A DNA stretch of 64,000 bases from Serratia sp. AKBS12 (lineage in GTDB: Bacteria; Pseudomonadota; Gammaproteobacteria; Enterobacterales; Enterobacteriaceae): NCBI RefSeq assembly GCF_024793895.1, contig NZ_JANUSB010000007.1, positions 248,001-312,000 on the forward strand, in the 5' to 3' direction. Shown piece after piece: positions 44,846 through 54,498 of the stretch (positions within the stretch are counted from its first letter, which is position 1; every line of letters starts with the position of its first letter). The translations under genes and the position numbers were made by a program. The notes under the pieces are model-generated. The model saw nothing but the letters and a program-made list of their open reading frames with translations. It was not told the origin of the DNA and made no database searches.

Positions 44846-45244
44846 ACCTGATAAAAAAGTTAATTTAATTTAAATCAAAAAAGGTGACGTAGAGCAATAA
44901 GTTTTAATTCCGCCATCAACCGGCTATTGCATCTGCAGAGATTATTCACCATGGCGCTGCGCGCCAGTTCGGTTTGCCTTTATTTATAACCATGGCTATA
45001 CATTTAATTAACATTCCCCCTGGTGGCCGCCGTTCGGCGGCAATAGCCAGCAATTGACACCAGGGAAAAAGGCGCGGCGGTTAGCAAAGATATATCCGTC
45101 GGCGGTTAGGCAAAATAATCCGATCGGCATAATGCGCAGCCAACCTCCTGGTATAATGCCGTTGGGTTATCCCCAGGTTTATCCTGTACAGTGGCAGGGG
45201 AAAGCTCTGGCTTTATAGCGTTCAACCAAAGGGAATACCACCAG
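44846..45244. other. Spacer between the accessory region and yhhM
   Basis: About 400 bases without a supported gene. On the minus strand a short frame ending ELKLIALRHLF (stop at 44874-44876) reads like a gene end but has no start. The plus strand has TTGACA at 45054 and two TATAAT-like stretches near 45,130-45,155 that may serve yhhM. This is the right-hand junction of the inserted region. Confidence 0.4.
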
Positions 45245-45604
45245 ATGAATAAACCCCCAATGTTGTTTATAGCGGTACTGGCGTTGATCGTTGTGCTGGC
45301 GACGCAGCGTTATTTCAGCCAGCGCAAGCAGGAAGCGGAAAATGACCGTGCGCCGGTGCGCAGCACGCAGGTTATCGTCAGCGAGAAACGGGCCTTTCCG
45401 GCCAGTAACAACCGCTCGCGCCAGCGCGAGCATATCGTTAATGAGGCCATGCGTTACGAAATTACGTTCCGGCCGCAGCGGGGCGGTGAGAATATCGTGG
45501 TGCGTGTGAAACAGCCGCAGTATGAACAGATAGAGCAGGGCGCGCAGGGTAGCCTGAAAATGCAGGGTACGCGCTTTGTGTCGTTTACCGCCGAACGCCC
45601 ATAG
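45245..45604 (+). CDS. yhhM: YhhM, DUF2500 membrane protein
   Basis: A 119-residue protein with one N-terminal membrane helix (MLFIAVLALIVVLATQRYF) and a soluble domain ending GTRFVSFTAERP. It matches E. coli YhhM closely in length and in motifs such as SRQRE and MRYEITFRPQ. Function unknown. Start ATG 45245 is chosen over a longer frame from 45191, since the family begins MxKPP. It marks the return to E. coli gene order (yhhM-yhhL-rsmD-ftsY). Confidence 0.9.
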   Translation: MNKPPMLFIAVLALIVVLATQRYFSQRKQEAENDRAPVRSTQVIVSEKRAFPASNNRSRQREHIVNEAMRYEITFRPQRGGENIVVRVKQPQYEQIEQGAQGSLKMQGTRFVSFTAERP

Positions 45605-45614
45605 CCGGTGAGGG

Positions 45615-45887
45615 TTATTTTTTGTTGATTGGCGGTTGCTTCTTCTGCCAGTCCAGCAGTTCAAACACCCCGAAGATAAAGATCTTGGTTTCCTGCCATT
45701 TGCTGATGGGCCGATCTTTCGGCTGGGTTGATTTCAACAGCACCAGTTGCAGCCCGTGCATCACCACCATAAAGAACAGCGCGACGTCGATAAAGTACTT
45801 CAGTGGTTTGGGGAACGGGTGGAACAGGTTGGTGAGCAGAAAGCCCCATACGCACAGCATCAGCAGGCGGCCCAGATTAATCAGCAT
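45615..45887 (-). CDS. yhhL: YhhL, DUF1145 small membrane protein
   Basis: A 90-residue membrane protein with two to three hydrophobic helices (INLGRLLMLCVWGFLLTNLF; YFIDVALFFMVVMHGLQLVLL, seen in part) and a charged C-terminus. Family DUF1145, function unknown. Start ATG 45887 lies inside the end of rsmD, overlapping by 11 bases, so translation is coupled; a longer frame from 46028 would run deep into rsmD. Confidence 0.88.
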   Translation of the reverse strand: MLINLGRLLMLCVWGFLLTNLFHPFPKPLKYFIDVALFFMVVMHGLQLVLLKSTQPKDRPISKWQETKIFIFGVFELLDWQKKQPPINKK

Positions 45888-46500
45888 TGTCGGTTTTCTC
45901 TTTGCCAGAACGAATATAAAGACGATAGGCCACCTGACCGGCGACTTTTTCACGGTGCAGCGACCAGTTGGCAGGCACGTCGGTGGCGGCGCTTTCCGCT
46001 TCGGCTTCCACGTAGATCCAGGCCTCATCGGCCAACCAGCCTTGCTGCTCCAATAAGGTAATGGTCTGCGCCAGCAGCCCTTTACGGAACGGCGGATCGA
46101 GGAATACCACCCGGTAAGGTTCGGCCTTGCCGGCCAACCAGCTAAGCGCGTTGGTGTTCACCACCAGACCGTTACCTTTCAGCAGCGCCAGATTTTGCTC
46201 CAGCTGCCGTGCCACCGGGCGCTCGAACTCCAGCAGCGTGACGCTGTCGGCGTAGCGCGACAGCGCTTCCAGCCCCAATGCCCCACTGCCGGCAAAGCAA
46301 TCCAGACAGCGTGCGCCCTGAATCACCGGCGCCAGCCAGTTGAACAGCGTTTCGCGCACCCGATCGGTGGTCGGGCGTAGGCCGGGGCTGTTCGGCACCG
46401 GCAGTTTACGTCCGCGCCATTGGCCGCCGATAATGCGGATTTGCCCGGCCGCAGCCGTCTGCGGTTTTTTAACCGGCGCTCGCGGCGAAAATTTTGCCAT
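45877..46500 (-). CDS. rsmD: RsmD, 16S rRNA (guanine966-N2)-methyltransferase
   Basis: Methylates G966 of 16S rRNA using S-adenosylmethionine. In the 207 residues: IRIIGGQWRGRKLPV at the start, RPTTDRVRETLFNWL, SAM-binding loop CLDCFAGSGALGLEALSR, and the catalytic VVFLDPPFRKG (DPPF motif). E. coli RsmD has 198 residues. It is divergent from ftsY, as in E. coli, and its stop overlaps the yhhL start. Confidence 0.96.
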   Translation of the reverse strand: MAKFSPRAPVKKPQTAAAGQIRIIGGQWRGRKLPVPNSPGLRPTTDRVRETLFNWLAPVIQGARCLDCFAGSGALGLEALSRYADSVTLLEFERPVARQLEQNLALLKGNGLVVNTNALSWLAGKAEPYRVVFLDPPFRKGLLAQTITLLEQQGWLADEAWIYVEAEAESAATDVPANWSLHREKVAGQVAYRLYIRSGKEKTDNAD

Positions 46501-46692
46501 AAGAATCTTAATGTGTTGCGGAGTTAACGAAAAGTTGCCGCTATTCTACCGGGCATAGGCGCCGCGGGAAAAGCGAAAACGTTGTTACCTGATTTCCCAA
46601 GCCGGATGCGTGTTGCTACGCGAGGGAAAGTGGTAGACTCGGGGGTTAAAATATTTTCGTTATTAGCCATCGCTACGGAGCAAGGTCACAAC

Positions 46693-48378
46693 ATGGCAAA
46701 AGATAAGAAACGTGGGTTTTTCTCCTGGCTGGGCTTTGGCCAGAAGGAAGAACAACAGCAACAACCTGAACCGTCAGCCGAACAGGCTGAACAGCAGGCG
46801 GTAGCGACGCCGGCCGAGCCGGTGGCCCCCACGCTGGATGACAAGCTCCCTGCGCAGGAATCTGAGCCGGCCGCCTCGGTCGATACCCCAGGAGAATGGG
46901 ACGGCAGCCTCAACGGGGAACAGATCGCAGAAAACGTGCCGGGCATCGTCGAACGCACGGCGTCGGCTGAACGGTTGGCTGACGAGGTCGTTGCCGTCAC
47001 GGAACAGGTAGCGGCAGAACAGTCGTCCGAAGCGCTGGTCGACGCCGAGCCACAGGCAGACACGATGCCTGAGCCATACGCCGAGCCGGAACCAGAACGC
47101 ATTGTGCCGGTTAAAGAACCGGCACCAGAGGTTGAACAGCCGCCGGTAGAAGAGCCGGAACCACAGCCGGAACCTGAGCCAGAACCAGAACCAGAGTCAG
47201 AGCCGGCACCACAGCCACAGCCGGAACCTGTGCAGGAACCCGCGCCGGTTTCGACCCCGGAACCGGTCCAGACCGTCGCTCAACAACCGGAGCCGCACGT
47301 TGCACAGCCCGAGCCAGAATCGGTCCTGCCATCCGAGCCGGAAGATCAACCGTTGCCGGCCAGCGTTGCGTTAGCGCCTATCGTCAGCGCTCCGGCGTCT
47401 GAAGCCGCTGAAGAGCTCTCGGCACCGGCGGTAACCCAGGAACAGGAACGGCCTAGCAAGGAAGGTTTCTTCGCCCGCCTGAAGCGCAGCCTGATCAAGA
47501 CCAAACAGAACCTCGGTTCCGGTTTTGTCGGTTTGTTCCGTGGCAAGAAGATCGACGACGATCTGTTCGAGGAACTCGAAGAACAGCTGCTGATTGCCGA
47601 CGTTGGCGTCGAAACCACGCGTAAAATCATCGAATCCCTCACGCTGCATGCCAGCCGCAAGCAACTGAAAGACGCCGAAGCGCTCTACGGCAAGCTGAAG
47701 GAGGAAATGTCTGAAATCCTGGCCAAAGTGGATCAACCGCTGGATGTCAGTGGAAAAACACCCTATGTCATTCTTATGGTTGGCGTTAACGGCGTTGGCA
47801 AAACTACCACCATCGGTAAGTTGGCGCGCCAGTTCCAGGCAGAAGGCAAGTCGGTGATGCTGGCGGCAGGCGACACCTTCCGCGCCGCGGCGGTCGAACA
47901 GCTACAGGTGTGGGGGGAACGTAATCGTATCCCGGTGGTGGCGCAGCATACCGGTGCCGATTCCGCTTCGGTGATTTTTGACGCGGTGCAGGCTGCCAAA
48001 GCGCGTGGCGTGGATGTCTTGATCGCCGACACCGCTGGGCGTTTGCAAAATAAAGCGCACCTGATGGAGGAACTGAAGAAGATCGTCCGAGTCATGAAAA
48101 AACTGGACGAGCATGCCCCCCATGAGGTTATGCTGACGCTGGACGCCAGCACCGGTCAGAATGCGGTCAGCCAGGCAAAATTATTTAATGAAGCCGTGGG
48201 CTTAACCGGCATCACTCTGACTAAACTGGATGGTACCGCCAAGGGCGGGGTGATCTTCGCCATTGCCGATCAGTTTGGCATTCCGATTCGTTATATCGGT
48301 GTCGGTGAAGGCATCGAAGATTTGCGGCCCTTCAAGGCCGACGATTTTATTGAGGCACTTTTTGCCCGAGAGGATTAA
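46693..48378 (+). CDS. ftsY: FtsY, signal recognition particle receptor GTPase
   Basis: Docks ribosome-SRP complexes at the inner membrane so that membrane proteins reach SecYEG. 561 residues from ATG 46693 (E. coli 497): a lipid-binding N-terminus ([12 protein letters not shown]), a long acidic A-domain rich in Pro-Glu pairs (roughly 120-250), then the NG domain with [14 protein letters not shown]-loop [35 protein letters not shown] and [10 protein letters not shown]. The extra length lies in the A-domain, whose PEPEPE tract at about 47,130-47,240 is repeat-like. First gene of the ftsYEX operon. Confidence 0.97.
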   Translation: MAKDKKRGFFSWLGFGQKEEQQQQPEPSAEQAEQQAVATPAEPVAPTLDDKLPAQESEPAASVDTPGEWDGSLNGEQIAENVPGIVERTASAERLADEVVAVTEQVAAEQSSEALVDAEPQADTMPEPYAEPEPERIVPVKEPAPEVEQPPVEEPEPQPEPEPEPEPESEPAPQPQPEPVQEPAPVSTPEPVQTVAQQPEPHVAQPEPESVLPSEPEDQPLPASVALAPIVSAPASEAAEELSAPAVTQEQERPSKEGFFARLKRSLIKTKQNLGSGFVGLFRGKKIDDDLFEELEEQLLIADVGVETTRKIIESLTLHASRKQLKDAEALYGKLKEEMSEILAKVDQPLDVSGKTPYVILMVGVNGVGKTTTIGKLARQFQAEGKSVMLAAGDTFRAAAVEQLQVWGERNRIPVVAQHTGADSASVIFDAVQAAKARGVDVLIADTAGRLQNKAHLMEELKKIVRVMKKLDEHAPHEVMLTLDASTGQNAVSQAKLFNEAVGLTGITLTKLDGTAKGGVIFAIADQFGIPIRYIGVGEGIEDLRPFKADDFIEALFARED

Positions 48379-48383
48379 TACGG

Positions 48384-49055
48384 ATGATTCGCTTTGAACA
48401 GGTCAGTAAAGCTTATCTGGGCGGACGACAAGCGCTACAGGGCGTTGATTTTCATCTGCGTCCGGCAGAAATGGCTTTCCTGACCGGCCATTCCGGCGCG
48501 GGTAAAAGTACCCTGCTGAAACTGATTTGTGGTATCGAACGGCCAAGTGCCGGCCATATCTGGTTTGGCGGCCACGACATCAGCCGGTTGAAGAACAGTG
48601 AGGTGCCGTTTCTGCGTCGTCAGATCGGCATGATTTTCCAGGATCACCATCTGCTGCTGGATCGTACGGTCTACGACAACGTGGCCATGCCGCTGATCAT
48701 CTCCGGTGCCAGCACCGAGGATATCCGTCGTCGCGTATCGGCTGCGCTGGACAAGGTCGGGCTGTTGGACAAAGCGAAGAACTTTCCGATCCAGCTGTCC
48801 GGTGGTGAACAACAACGTGTCGGCATTGCGCGCGCGGTAGTGAACAAACCTGCGGTACTGTTGGCGGATGAGCCAACCGGCAACCTGGACGATGCGCTGT
48901 CCGAAGGCATTCTACGCCTGTTCGAAGAGTTTAACCGCGTTGGAGTAACGGTGCTGATGGCAACGCACGATACCGGGCTGATCGCTCGGCGCAATTACCG
49001 CATCCTGACGCTCAGCCAGGGCCGTATGGCAGGAGGAGCGCATCATGGCGAATAA
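48384..49055 (+). CDS. ftsE: FtsE, cell-division ABC ATPase
   Basis: ATP-binding partner of FtsX. Together they link the divisome to peptidoglycan hydrolases through EnvC. The 223 residues contain Walker [11 protein letters not shown]-loop [13 protein letters not shown], signature [13 protein letters not shown] and Walker [13 protein letters not shown]. It begins five bases after the ftsY stop and overlaps ftsX by 11 bases. Length equals E. coli FtsE within a residue. Confidence 0.97.
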   Translation: MIRFEQVSKAYLGGRQALQGVDFHLRPAEMAFLTGHSGAGKSTLLKLICGIERPSAGHIWFGGHDISRLKNSEVPFLRRQIGMIFQDHHLLLDRTVYDNVAMPLIISGASTEDIRRRVSAALDKVGLLDKAKNFPIQLSGGEQQRVGIARAVVNKPAVLLADEPTGNLDDALSEGILRLFEEFNRVGVTVLMATHDTGLIARRNYRILTLSQGRMAGGAHHGE

Positions 49056-49998
49056 CGCAAAAACCGCCAAGAGCAAGGCGCTGCGCGGCGGCTGGCGTGA
49101 ACAATGGCGCTATGCCTGGATGAACGCCATCAAGGACATGCTGCGCCAACCGCTGGCGACGTTGCTGACGGTGATGGTGATAGCCATCTCTCTGACGTTG
49201 CCGAGCGTGTGCTATATCGTCTGGAAGAACGTCAGTACCGCTGCCACGCAGTGGTATCCGACACCGCAACTGACGGTATATCTCGACAAGTCGCTCGACG
49301 ATGACGCGGCGCTCAAGGTGCTGGAGGCCATCAAGGCCGAGGCGGGCGTCGAAAAGGTCAATTACCTGTCGCGCGAAGAAGCGCGCGGTGAATTCCGCAA
49401 CTGGTCCGGCTTTGGCGGCGCGCTCGATATGCTGGAGGAAAACCCGTTACCGGCGGTGGCGATTATCACGCCGAAGATGAGCTTCCAGAGTTCCGACACG
49501 CTAAATACACTGCGTGACCGGGTGGCGGCGGTGCAGGGGGTAGATGAAGTACGGATGGACGACAGCTGGTTCGCCCGTCTGGCGGCGTTGACCGGGCTGG
49601 TTGGGCAGGTCGCGGCGATTATCGGCATTCTGATGGTGGTGGCGGTGTTCCTGGTAATCGGCAACAGCGTGCGTCTGAGCATTTTCAGCCGTCGCGATAC
49701 CATCAATGTGATGAAGCTGATCGGCGCCACCGATGGGTTCATCCTGCGGCCGTTCCTTAACGGTGGCGCGATGCTTGGTTTCTTTGGTGCGCTATTCTCG
49801 CTGCTGTTGTCCGGTGCGCTGGTGTGGAAACTGGAGTCAGTGGTTACCGGGGTAGCGAAGGTATTCGGTACGACCTTCACGCTGCACGGCCTTGGTTGGG
49901 ACGAAGCGCTGCTGCTGTTGATTGTCGCGGCCATGATTGGCTGGATCGCCGCCTGGCTGGCGACGGTGCAACATTTACGCCGATTTACACCACAATAA
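49045..49998 (+). CDS. ftsX: FtsX, cell-division membrane protein
   Basis: Four-helix inner-membrane partner of FtsE, with a large periplasmic loop that contacts EnvC. 317 residues: a cytoplasmic N-terminus, first helix [20 protein letters not shown], the periplasmic loop (about residues 75-190) and three helices near the end (ending [18 protein letters not shown]). E. coli FtsX is 352 residues; the difference is in the N-terminal tail. No gene-level damage is seen. Confidence 0.95.
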   Translation: MANNAKTAKSKALRGGWREQWRYAWMNAIKDMLRQPLATLLTVMVIAISLTLPSVCYIVWKNVSTAATQWYPTPQLTVYLDKSLDDDAALKVLEAIKAEAGVEKVNYLSREEARGEFRNWSGFGGALDMLEENPLPAVAIITPKMSFQSSDTLNTLRDRVAAVQGVDEVRMDDSWFARLAALTGLVGQVAAIIGILMVVAVFLVIGNSVRLSIFSRRDTINVMKLIGATDGFILRPFLNGGAMLGFFGALFSLLLSGALVWKLESVVTGVAKVFGTTFTLHGLGWDEALLLLIVAAMIGWIAAWLATVQHLRRFTPQ

Positions 49999-50305
49999 AA
50001 TTTTTTTGGTATACTCTTCTCCTGCTGCGTTTTGTCGTGTGGCAGGAGAAGCGCCCCCGGATCTTTTGGATCGCGCCTTTTCCCAAGCGCACAAATTCCC
50101 TATCATCCTGCGCCTTGGTCACGTATTGTCAGCAATATTGTGATCGAAAACAGTGAACTCTTAGGGTGGAACACGGTCAAAACTTGCAGCAAATGTTAAG
50201 GTGTCCGGCGTGCGGAACCGCTTTTGCAACAGCAACTGCCGTAAAATCAACAACTCCCCGCCGTAATGACTCACCTGCATGATCCGTTTTAAAGAGAGGG
50301 TTTGA
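49999..50305 (+). promoter_or_regulatory. rpoH upstream control region
   Basis: 307 bases without a gene between ftsX and rpoH. In E. coli this interval holds several rpoH promoters (sigma70, sigma24, sigma54 types). I could not assign individual promoters by eye with confidence. Confidence 0.55.
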
Positions 50306-51163
50306 ATGACCAAAGAAATGCAAACTTTAGCCTTAGTACCCCAAGGTAGCTTGGAAGCCTATATTCGGGCAGCCAACGCCTATCCGATGCTGACGGCAGA
50401 GGAAGAGCGGGAGCTGGCTGAACGGCTGCATTATCAGGGCGATCTGGAAGCCGCTAAGCAGCTAATCCTGTCTCACCTGCGCTTTGTCGCTCATATTGCC
50501 CGTAATTATTCCGGCTATGGCCTGCCGCAGGCAGATCTGATCCAGGAAGGTAATATCGGCCTGATGAAAGCTGTTCGCCGCTTCAACCCCGAGGTTGGTG
50601 TGCGTCTGGTTTCCTTTGCGGTGCATTGGATTAAGGCAGAAATTCACGAATACGTGCTGCGCAACTGGCGTATCGTCAAGGTAGCAACCACCAAGGCACA
50701 GCGTAAGCTGTTCTTTAACCTGCGTAAAACCAAGCAGCGTCTGGGGTGGTTCAACCAGGACGAAGTGGAGCTGGTGGCGCGCGAGCTGGGGGTGACCAGC
50801 AAAGACGTGCGGGAAATGGAATCGCGCATGGCCGCGCAGGACATGACCTTTGATCCTACGCCGGATGACGAAGCACGCGACGGCCAGTCAATGGCGCCGG
50901 TACTGTATTTGCAGGACAAAACCTCCGACTTTGCCGAAGGCATCGAAGAAGACAACTGGGAAAGCAACGCCGCAGACAAACTGGCCTATGCGCTGGAAGG
51001 TCTGGACGAACGCAGCCAGCACATTATTCGCGCCCGTTGGTTGGACGATGACAACAAATCCACCTTGCAGGAGCTGGCCGATCGGTACGGCGTTTCCGCA
51101 GAGCGTGTGCGTCAGCTTGAAAAGAACGCCATGAAGAAACTGAAAATGGCGATTGAAGCGTAA
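50306..51163 (+). CDS. rpoH: RpoH, heat-shock sigma factor sigma-32
   Basis: Directs RNA polymerase to heat-shock promoters. 285 residues (E. coli 284): region 2 with [40 protein letters not shown] and [20 protein letters not shown], the RpoH-specific [10 protein letters not shown] box, and region 4 with [20 protein letters not shown]. In E. coli, translation is limited at low temperature by pairing of the 5' mRNA with the coding region; I did not fold the RNA here. The start follows AAAGAGAGGG. Confidence 0.97.
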   Translation: MTKEMQTLALVPQGSLEAYIRAANAYPMLTAEEERELAERLHYQGDLEAAKQLILSHLRFVAHIARNYSGYGLPQADLIQEGNIGLMKAVRRFNPEVGVRLVSFAVHWIKAEIHEYVLRNWRIVKVATTKAQRKLFFNLRKTKQRLGWFNQDEVELVARELGVTSKDVREMESRMAAQDMTFDPTPDDEARDGQSMAPVLYLQDKTSDFAEGIEEDNWESNAADKLAYALEGLDERSQHIIRARWLDDDNKSTLQELADRYGVSAERVRQLEKNAMKKLKMAIEA

Positions 51164-51178
51164 TTCACCCAACATGAA

Positions 51179-51204
51179 AAACCCGGCCAGGCCGGGTTTT
51201 TTTA
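51179..51204. terminator. Bidirectional terminator between rpoH and the 690-codon gene
   Basis: AAACCCGGC-CAG-GCCGGGTTT, a perfect 9-bp stem, followed by T residues on the plus strand (51197-51203) and by TTTTTC on the minus strand. It serves rpoH and, from the other side, the convergent operon ending at 51225. Confidence 0.92.
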
Positions 51205-51224
51205 TGCCTGAAATACAGCGCCGG

Positions 51225-53297
51225 TCATGAGGCGTTATTCAGCGCTGCAAAATCTGGAGCAGGACAGTCGTAGCCGAATCTGCTGGCCCAATCGTACGGC
51301 GTGCCGTTTTTGAGGTAGCGCTGATAGAGCGCGTGGCCGGTTTTGGCGTCGCGCTTGATAACCCAACTGGTGGCATTGCACAACACCGCGGCGTAAGCCT
51401 GGCTTTTGGACGGTAACAGATCGGCGGCATTTTGCGCCAGCCTCACCGCCTGCCAGCGGTAATGCAGGAAGCGATCGTCCTGCGGCGGCAGCGCCTTGGC
51501 GGCGCGGGTAGCTTCGGCAACGCTGATCCAGCTTTGGTGCTTCAGTTCGCGCGTATCGAAGGCGTCGGCCAGAGAGGAATAGTTGGCCTGATAAATGCCG
51601 TAATCCGGCGTCATTTCATACCCGGTCAGGTTCAGCCCCTGGCTGCCCAGCAGGGTAGCCGCCTGATAAAACGACTGCGCCCGCACCAGCTTGCCGTTGC
51701 CGTTATTGGTCGCGGCGTTGAGCGCCTCGCCAACCTGCTGCGCCGCCTGGCGGTAGTTGGGCACGGCAAAGTAGTCCAGCGCTTCCTGATAGCGTCCGGC
51801 ACGCATCAGCCGCCGCGCCAGCAGTTCGCGCAACTGTACCGCCGGGGTTATCTGCTGGCCAGGGTATTCATTGGCCAGCTGTGGTTTGAGCGGTGTGTTC
51901 GGCGCCGGTACCTGTTGATCAACAAAACCCTTCAGTTCGTCGACCGTCAGCACCCGTTCTGCCACGTCGGCCACGTCGGCCCAATATTGCTCTCTGCCTT
52001 GATACAGCAGGGACAGCGCCTGCAGATAATCACCGCGGTTTAACGCCAATATCGCCTGTTCACCGGCTATGCGGCAATCGGGGATGATGGTTTCTGCGGC
52101 AAAGTTTGCGCCGCGCTGTACGCCCCAGTTTTCGTCAGACGGGAAAGCCGCCGCAGCCTTGGCATAAGCGTCGGTGGCGCTTTTCACGTCGCCGTCGCGC
52201 AAGGCCATTTTGGCGCGCAGCCACCAGGCCAGGCCTGAATCGCCGGCGTGTTTCAACAGACTGGCGCTGAGGGGATAATTGCCGGCACGGTAGGCCAGCG
52301 CCGCCAGCCGATCGCTGCCGTTAAAGCCGGTTTTGACCGATGCATTTAATAGCGTCAGGATTTGCCGGGTGATCTGTTTGGAACGGCTGCCGACGGCGTC
52401 GGTATCTTGCATTTGCAAATTCGTGCTGCGGGCAAACAGTTCGATAGTGACCAGTTGCTGGATCAGCGGATCGTCGACGATCTGTTTGAGTTGGGCAAAG
52501 TTCGCCGGATCGATCAGCATGCTCGAAACGTATTGCAACGACTGCCCGCCACTGGCGTCTCCTTGTGCCGCCTGTTGGGCGTAAAGGTGTGCCGCAGTGC
52601 GAATGTTGCCCAGCCACAGTTGAATGCGCGCCTGTTGACCAAGGCTGCTGAGTGCCAGTTGGTCAGGATCGGCGGCGCCGCCCTGCACGCGCGCGATCGC
52701 TTGCTGGAACGCCGCCAGCGCCTGCTTGAGCTCGGCGGCGTCGGGATGGCGCGTCGGCTGCGGTGGGGTATCGCTGTCCGGACTTTCCGGCGTTCCGCGA
52801 TCGTTCATCAACACGCGGCCAAGGGAATACTGTGCCCGCAACCCCCAGTCGCCCTGTTGGTCGACCGGCAGTGCCAGTACCTGCCTGAAGTATTCCGCCG
52901 CACGCGGGTCGTTGGCTGCGAATGCCACCGCTCCCAGCGTGTATTGCCGTGCAGCGCCAGAAAGCCCCTGGCTATTGACCGTATCCGCTTCTTCTACCGT
53001 TTTGGCGGCACGCATTTTGTTGATAATCACCGTTTCCGGCGACGGCGGCATTGGCTTGGGCGGTAGCGCTGGCGGTGGTGCATGCCAGCGTGGCAGTTGT
53101 GGGTCGAGCGCAACCAAACGGCTGGTTTCAAAATCGAAATTGCCTTCCGGCATGGTGAGCAGCGTGCCGTTGCGATCGACCAGCAGCCGATTCGGGAAGT
53201 CCGGCCCACAGGCGTGGCCGAGCGGCGTGGTCAACGCGGCACCGATTAACAAGGCTAGCGGCAGTGGCCGGCCCGAGCGTAAATCACGGTGTGACAA
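51225..53297 (-). CDS. Large secreted protein of unknown function, paired with DUF3142
   Basis: A 690-residue exported protein: signal peptide (LPLALLIGAALTTPLGHAC, cleavage around the Cys, though GHAC is a poor lipobox), then CGPDFPNRLLVDRNG, a proline-rich segment (PPPALPPKPMPP) and a long alpha-helical body with repeated Ala/Leu-rich helices resembling tetratricopeptide repeats (for example AAEYFRQVLALPVDQQGDWG, LRAQYSLGRVLM). Eight or so late helices look like a solenoid. No enzyme motif recognised. Its ATG overlaps the DUF3142 stop by 14 bases, making it third in the panM operon; a role as a periplasmic partner of that protein is inference. Confidence 0.75.
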   Translation of the reverse strand: MSHRDLRSGRPLPLALLIGAALTTPLGHACGPDFPNRLLVDRNGTLLTMPEGNFDFETSRLVALDPQLPRWHAPPPALPPKPMPPSPETVIINKMRAAKTVEEADTVNSQGLSGAARQYTLGAVAFAANDPRAAEYFRQVLALPVDQQGDWGLRAQYSLGRVLMNDRGTPESPDSDTPPQPTRHPDAAELKQALAAFQQAIARVQGGAADPDQLALSSLGQQARIQLWLGNIRTAAHLYAQQAAQGDASGGQSLQYVSSMLIDPANFAQLKQIVDDPLIQQLVTIELFARSTNLQMQDTDAVGSRSKQITRQILTLLNASVKTGFNGSDRLAALAYRAGNYPLSASLLKHAGDSGLAWWLRAKMALRDGDVKSATDAYAKAAAAFPSDENWGVQRGANFAAETIIPDCRIAGEQAILALNRGDYLQALSLLYQGREQYWADVADVAERVLTVDELKGFVDQQVPAPNTPLKPQLANEYPGQQITPAVQLRELLARRLMRAGRYQEALDYFAVPNYRQAAQQVGEALNAATNNGNGKLVRAQSFYQAATLLGSQGLNLTGYEMTPDYGIYQANYSSLADAFDTRELKHQSWISVAEATRAAKALPPQDDRFLHYRWQAVRLAQNAADLLPSKSQAYAAVLCNATSWVIKRDAKTGHALYQRYLKNGTPYDWASRFGYDCPAPDFAALNNAS

Positions 53298-54498
53298 GAG
53301 AGCCTCCTGGCGTCAGTTGTTGGCAGCGCAGCCAACCCAACGGGCGCGATTGCCCGGCGCGCACCAGATCGTTGCCGGTGCGGATAAAGCGCTGTTGCTG
53401 CGGGGTGGATTCCAAGCGGTAATTGCCCACCGCATCGGCGGCCAGACAGTCGCTGGCGGCGATATCGACCGTTGCCGGCAACGGCGCATCCACCGGCCCG
53501 CTATTGTGTATTATCAGATCATATAAACCGTTTTGCCGTGCGTGCGGGCGGGTTTTTACCTGCCAGTGGGCAACCAGCGGTCGCTGTTCTATCACCGCAC
53601 GCAGCGTCGTCAGCGACCAGGCGCGCCGGTCGTTGGACAGCGGCAGGCGAAACCAGACGATGCCGCGCAGATGAGCGACCGGCTGTGCCGCCAGACGCTG
53701 CAAAAAATCGGCCACCTGCTGCGGCGCCACCGTCAGTTCCTGCATTGTGCCGGCCACCCGCAGTGACGCTTCGCTTTCTACCTGCGGGCCTTGTGCATCA
53801 AAACCCACCAACCCCATGCCATAGGCCGGCAACGCCAGGCGGAACGGCCTGGCGGACACCTGCGCGTAGCGCTGCGCCCATTGCAGCGCCAGCGCGCCGT
53901 TGAACAGCCCCTGCCGGGGGGATAGCACGGCGTGTACCTGTAGCACCGAACTGTCGACCTCGCGCAGCAATGCGGCCAGCACCGGTGAATTCAGCCAGGC
54001 AGGCAGCGCGGTAATGCTGAGCTGTATCGACGGCGGCAACTGCTGGCGCAAGCGCTGGATAAAATCACGATACTGCGGCAGACGCGCGGTAGCCGCGTCA
54101 TGATCGATCTCGATGCCGGTGACGGTCAGTCCGGCGGCTTGCCAGCGTTGCAGCTGTTGCAGCACCGCCAGGCGAATCGATGCTGCATCAGGTTGTGGCA
54201 GCTGGCCGTCAATACGCGCCACCAGCCACAGCGGGCGCCCATCCTGGCGCAGCAACGCGCTATTGACCTGGATTGGCCGTAGTCTGTCGTGCGCATGCAC
54301 CTGCAGGCCGAGCACGCGCAATGCTGAAAACAGCGGCTTGCTGTCCGCCAGCGCCTGCGCGTGTTGCGCTGTCCAGACCCGTTGCCACAGATAGACCTGC
54401 TGGTCCAGGGGCGGTGACTGCAATCCTTGCTGGCGGCCGGCAAACCACGCTGCCAGCGCCAGCGCGATCAATGCTAGCGCCGCTAGTCTGCGTCTCAT
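53284..54498 (-). CDS. DUF3142 membrane-anchored protein (possible TIM-barrel hydrolase-like)
   Basis: A 404-residue protein with an N-terminal hydrophobic anchor (LAALALIALALAAWFAG) and a soluble domain facing the periplasm. The stretch GIEIDHDAATARLPQYRDF (about residues 125-145) matches the DUF3142 signature and resembles the acidic strand-4 motif of glycoside-hydrolase TIM barrels; an Asp/Glu there could be catalytic. Four cysteines are in the last third. Its ATG overlaps the panM stop (ATGA at 54495-54498) and its stop overlaps the next gene, so the three are translationally coupled. The enzyme activity is unproven. Confidence 0.75.
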   Translation of the reverse strand: MRRRLAALALIALALAAWFAGRQQGLQSPPLDQQVYLWQRVWTAQHAQALADSKPLFSALRVLGLQVHAHDRLRPIQVNSALLRQDGRPLWLVARIDGQLPQPDAASIRLAVLQQLQRWQAAGLTVTGIEIDHDAATARLPQYRDFIQRLRQQLPPSIQLSITALPAWLNSPVLAALLREVDSSVLQVHAVLSPRQGLFNGALALQWAQRYAQVSARPFRLALPAYGMGLVGFDAQGPQVESEASLRVAGTMQELTVAPQQVADFLQRLAAQPVAHLRGIVWFRLPLSNDRRAWSLTTLRAVIEQRPLVAHWQVKTRPHARQNGLYDLIIHNSGPVDAPLPATVDIAASDCLAADAVGNYRLESTPQQQRFIRTGNDLVRAGQSRPLGWLRCQQLTPGGSLVTP

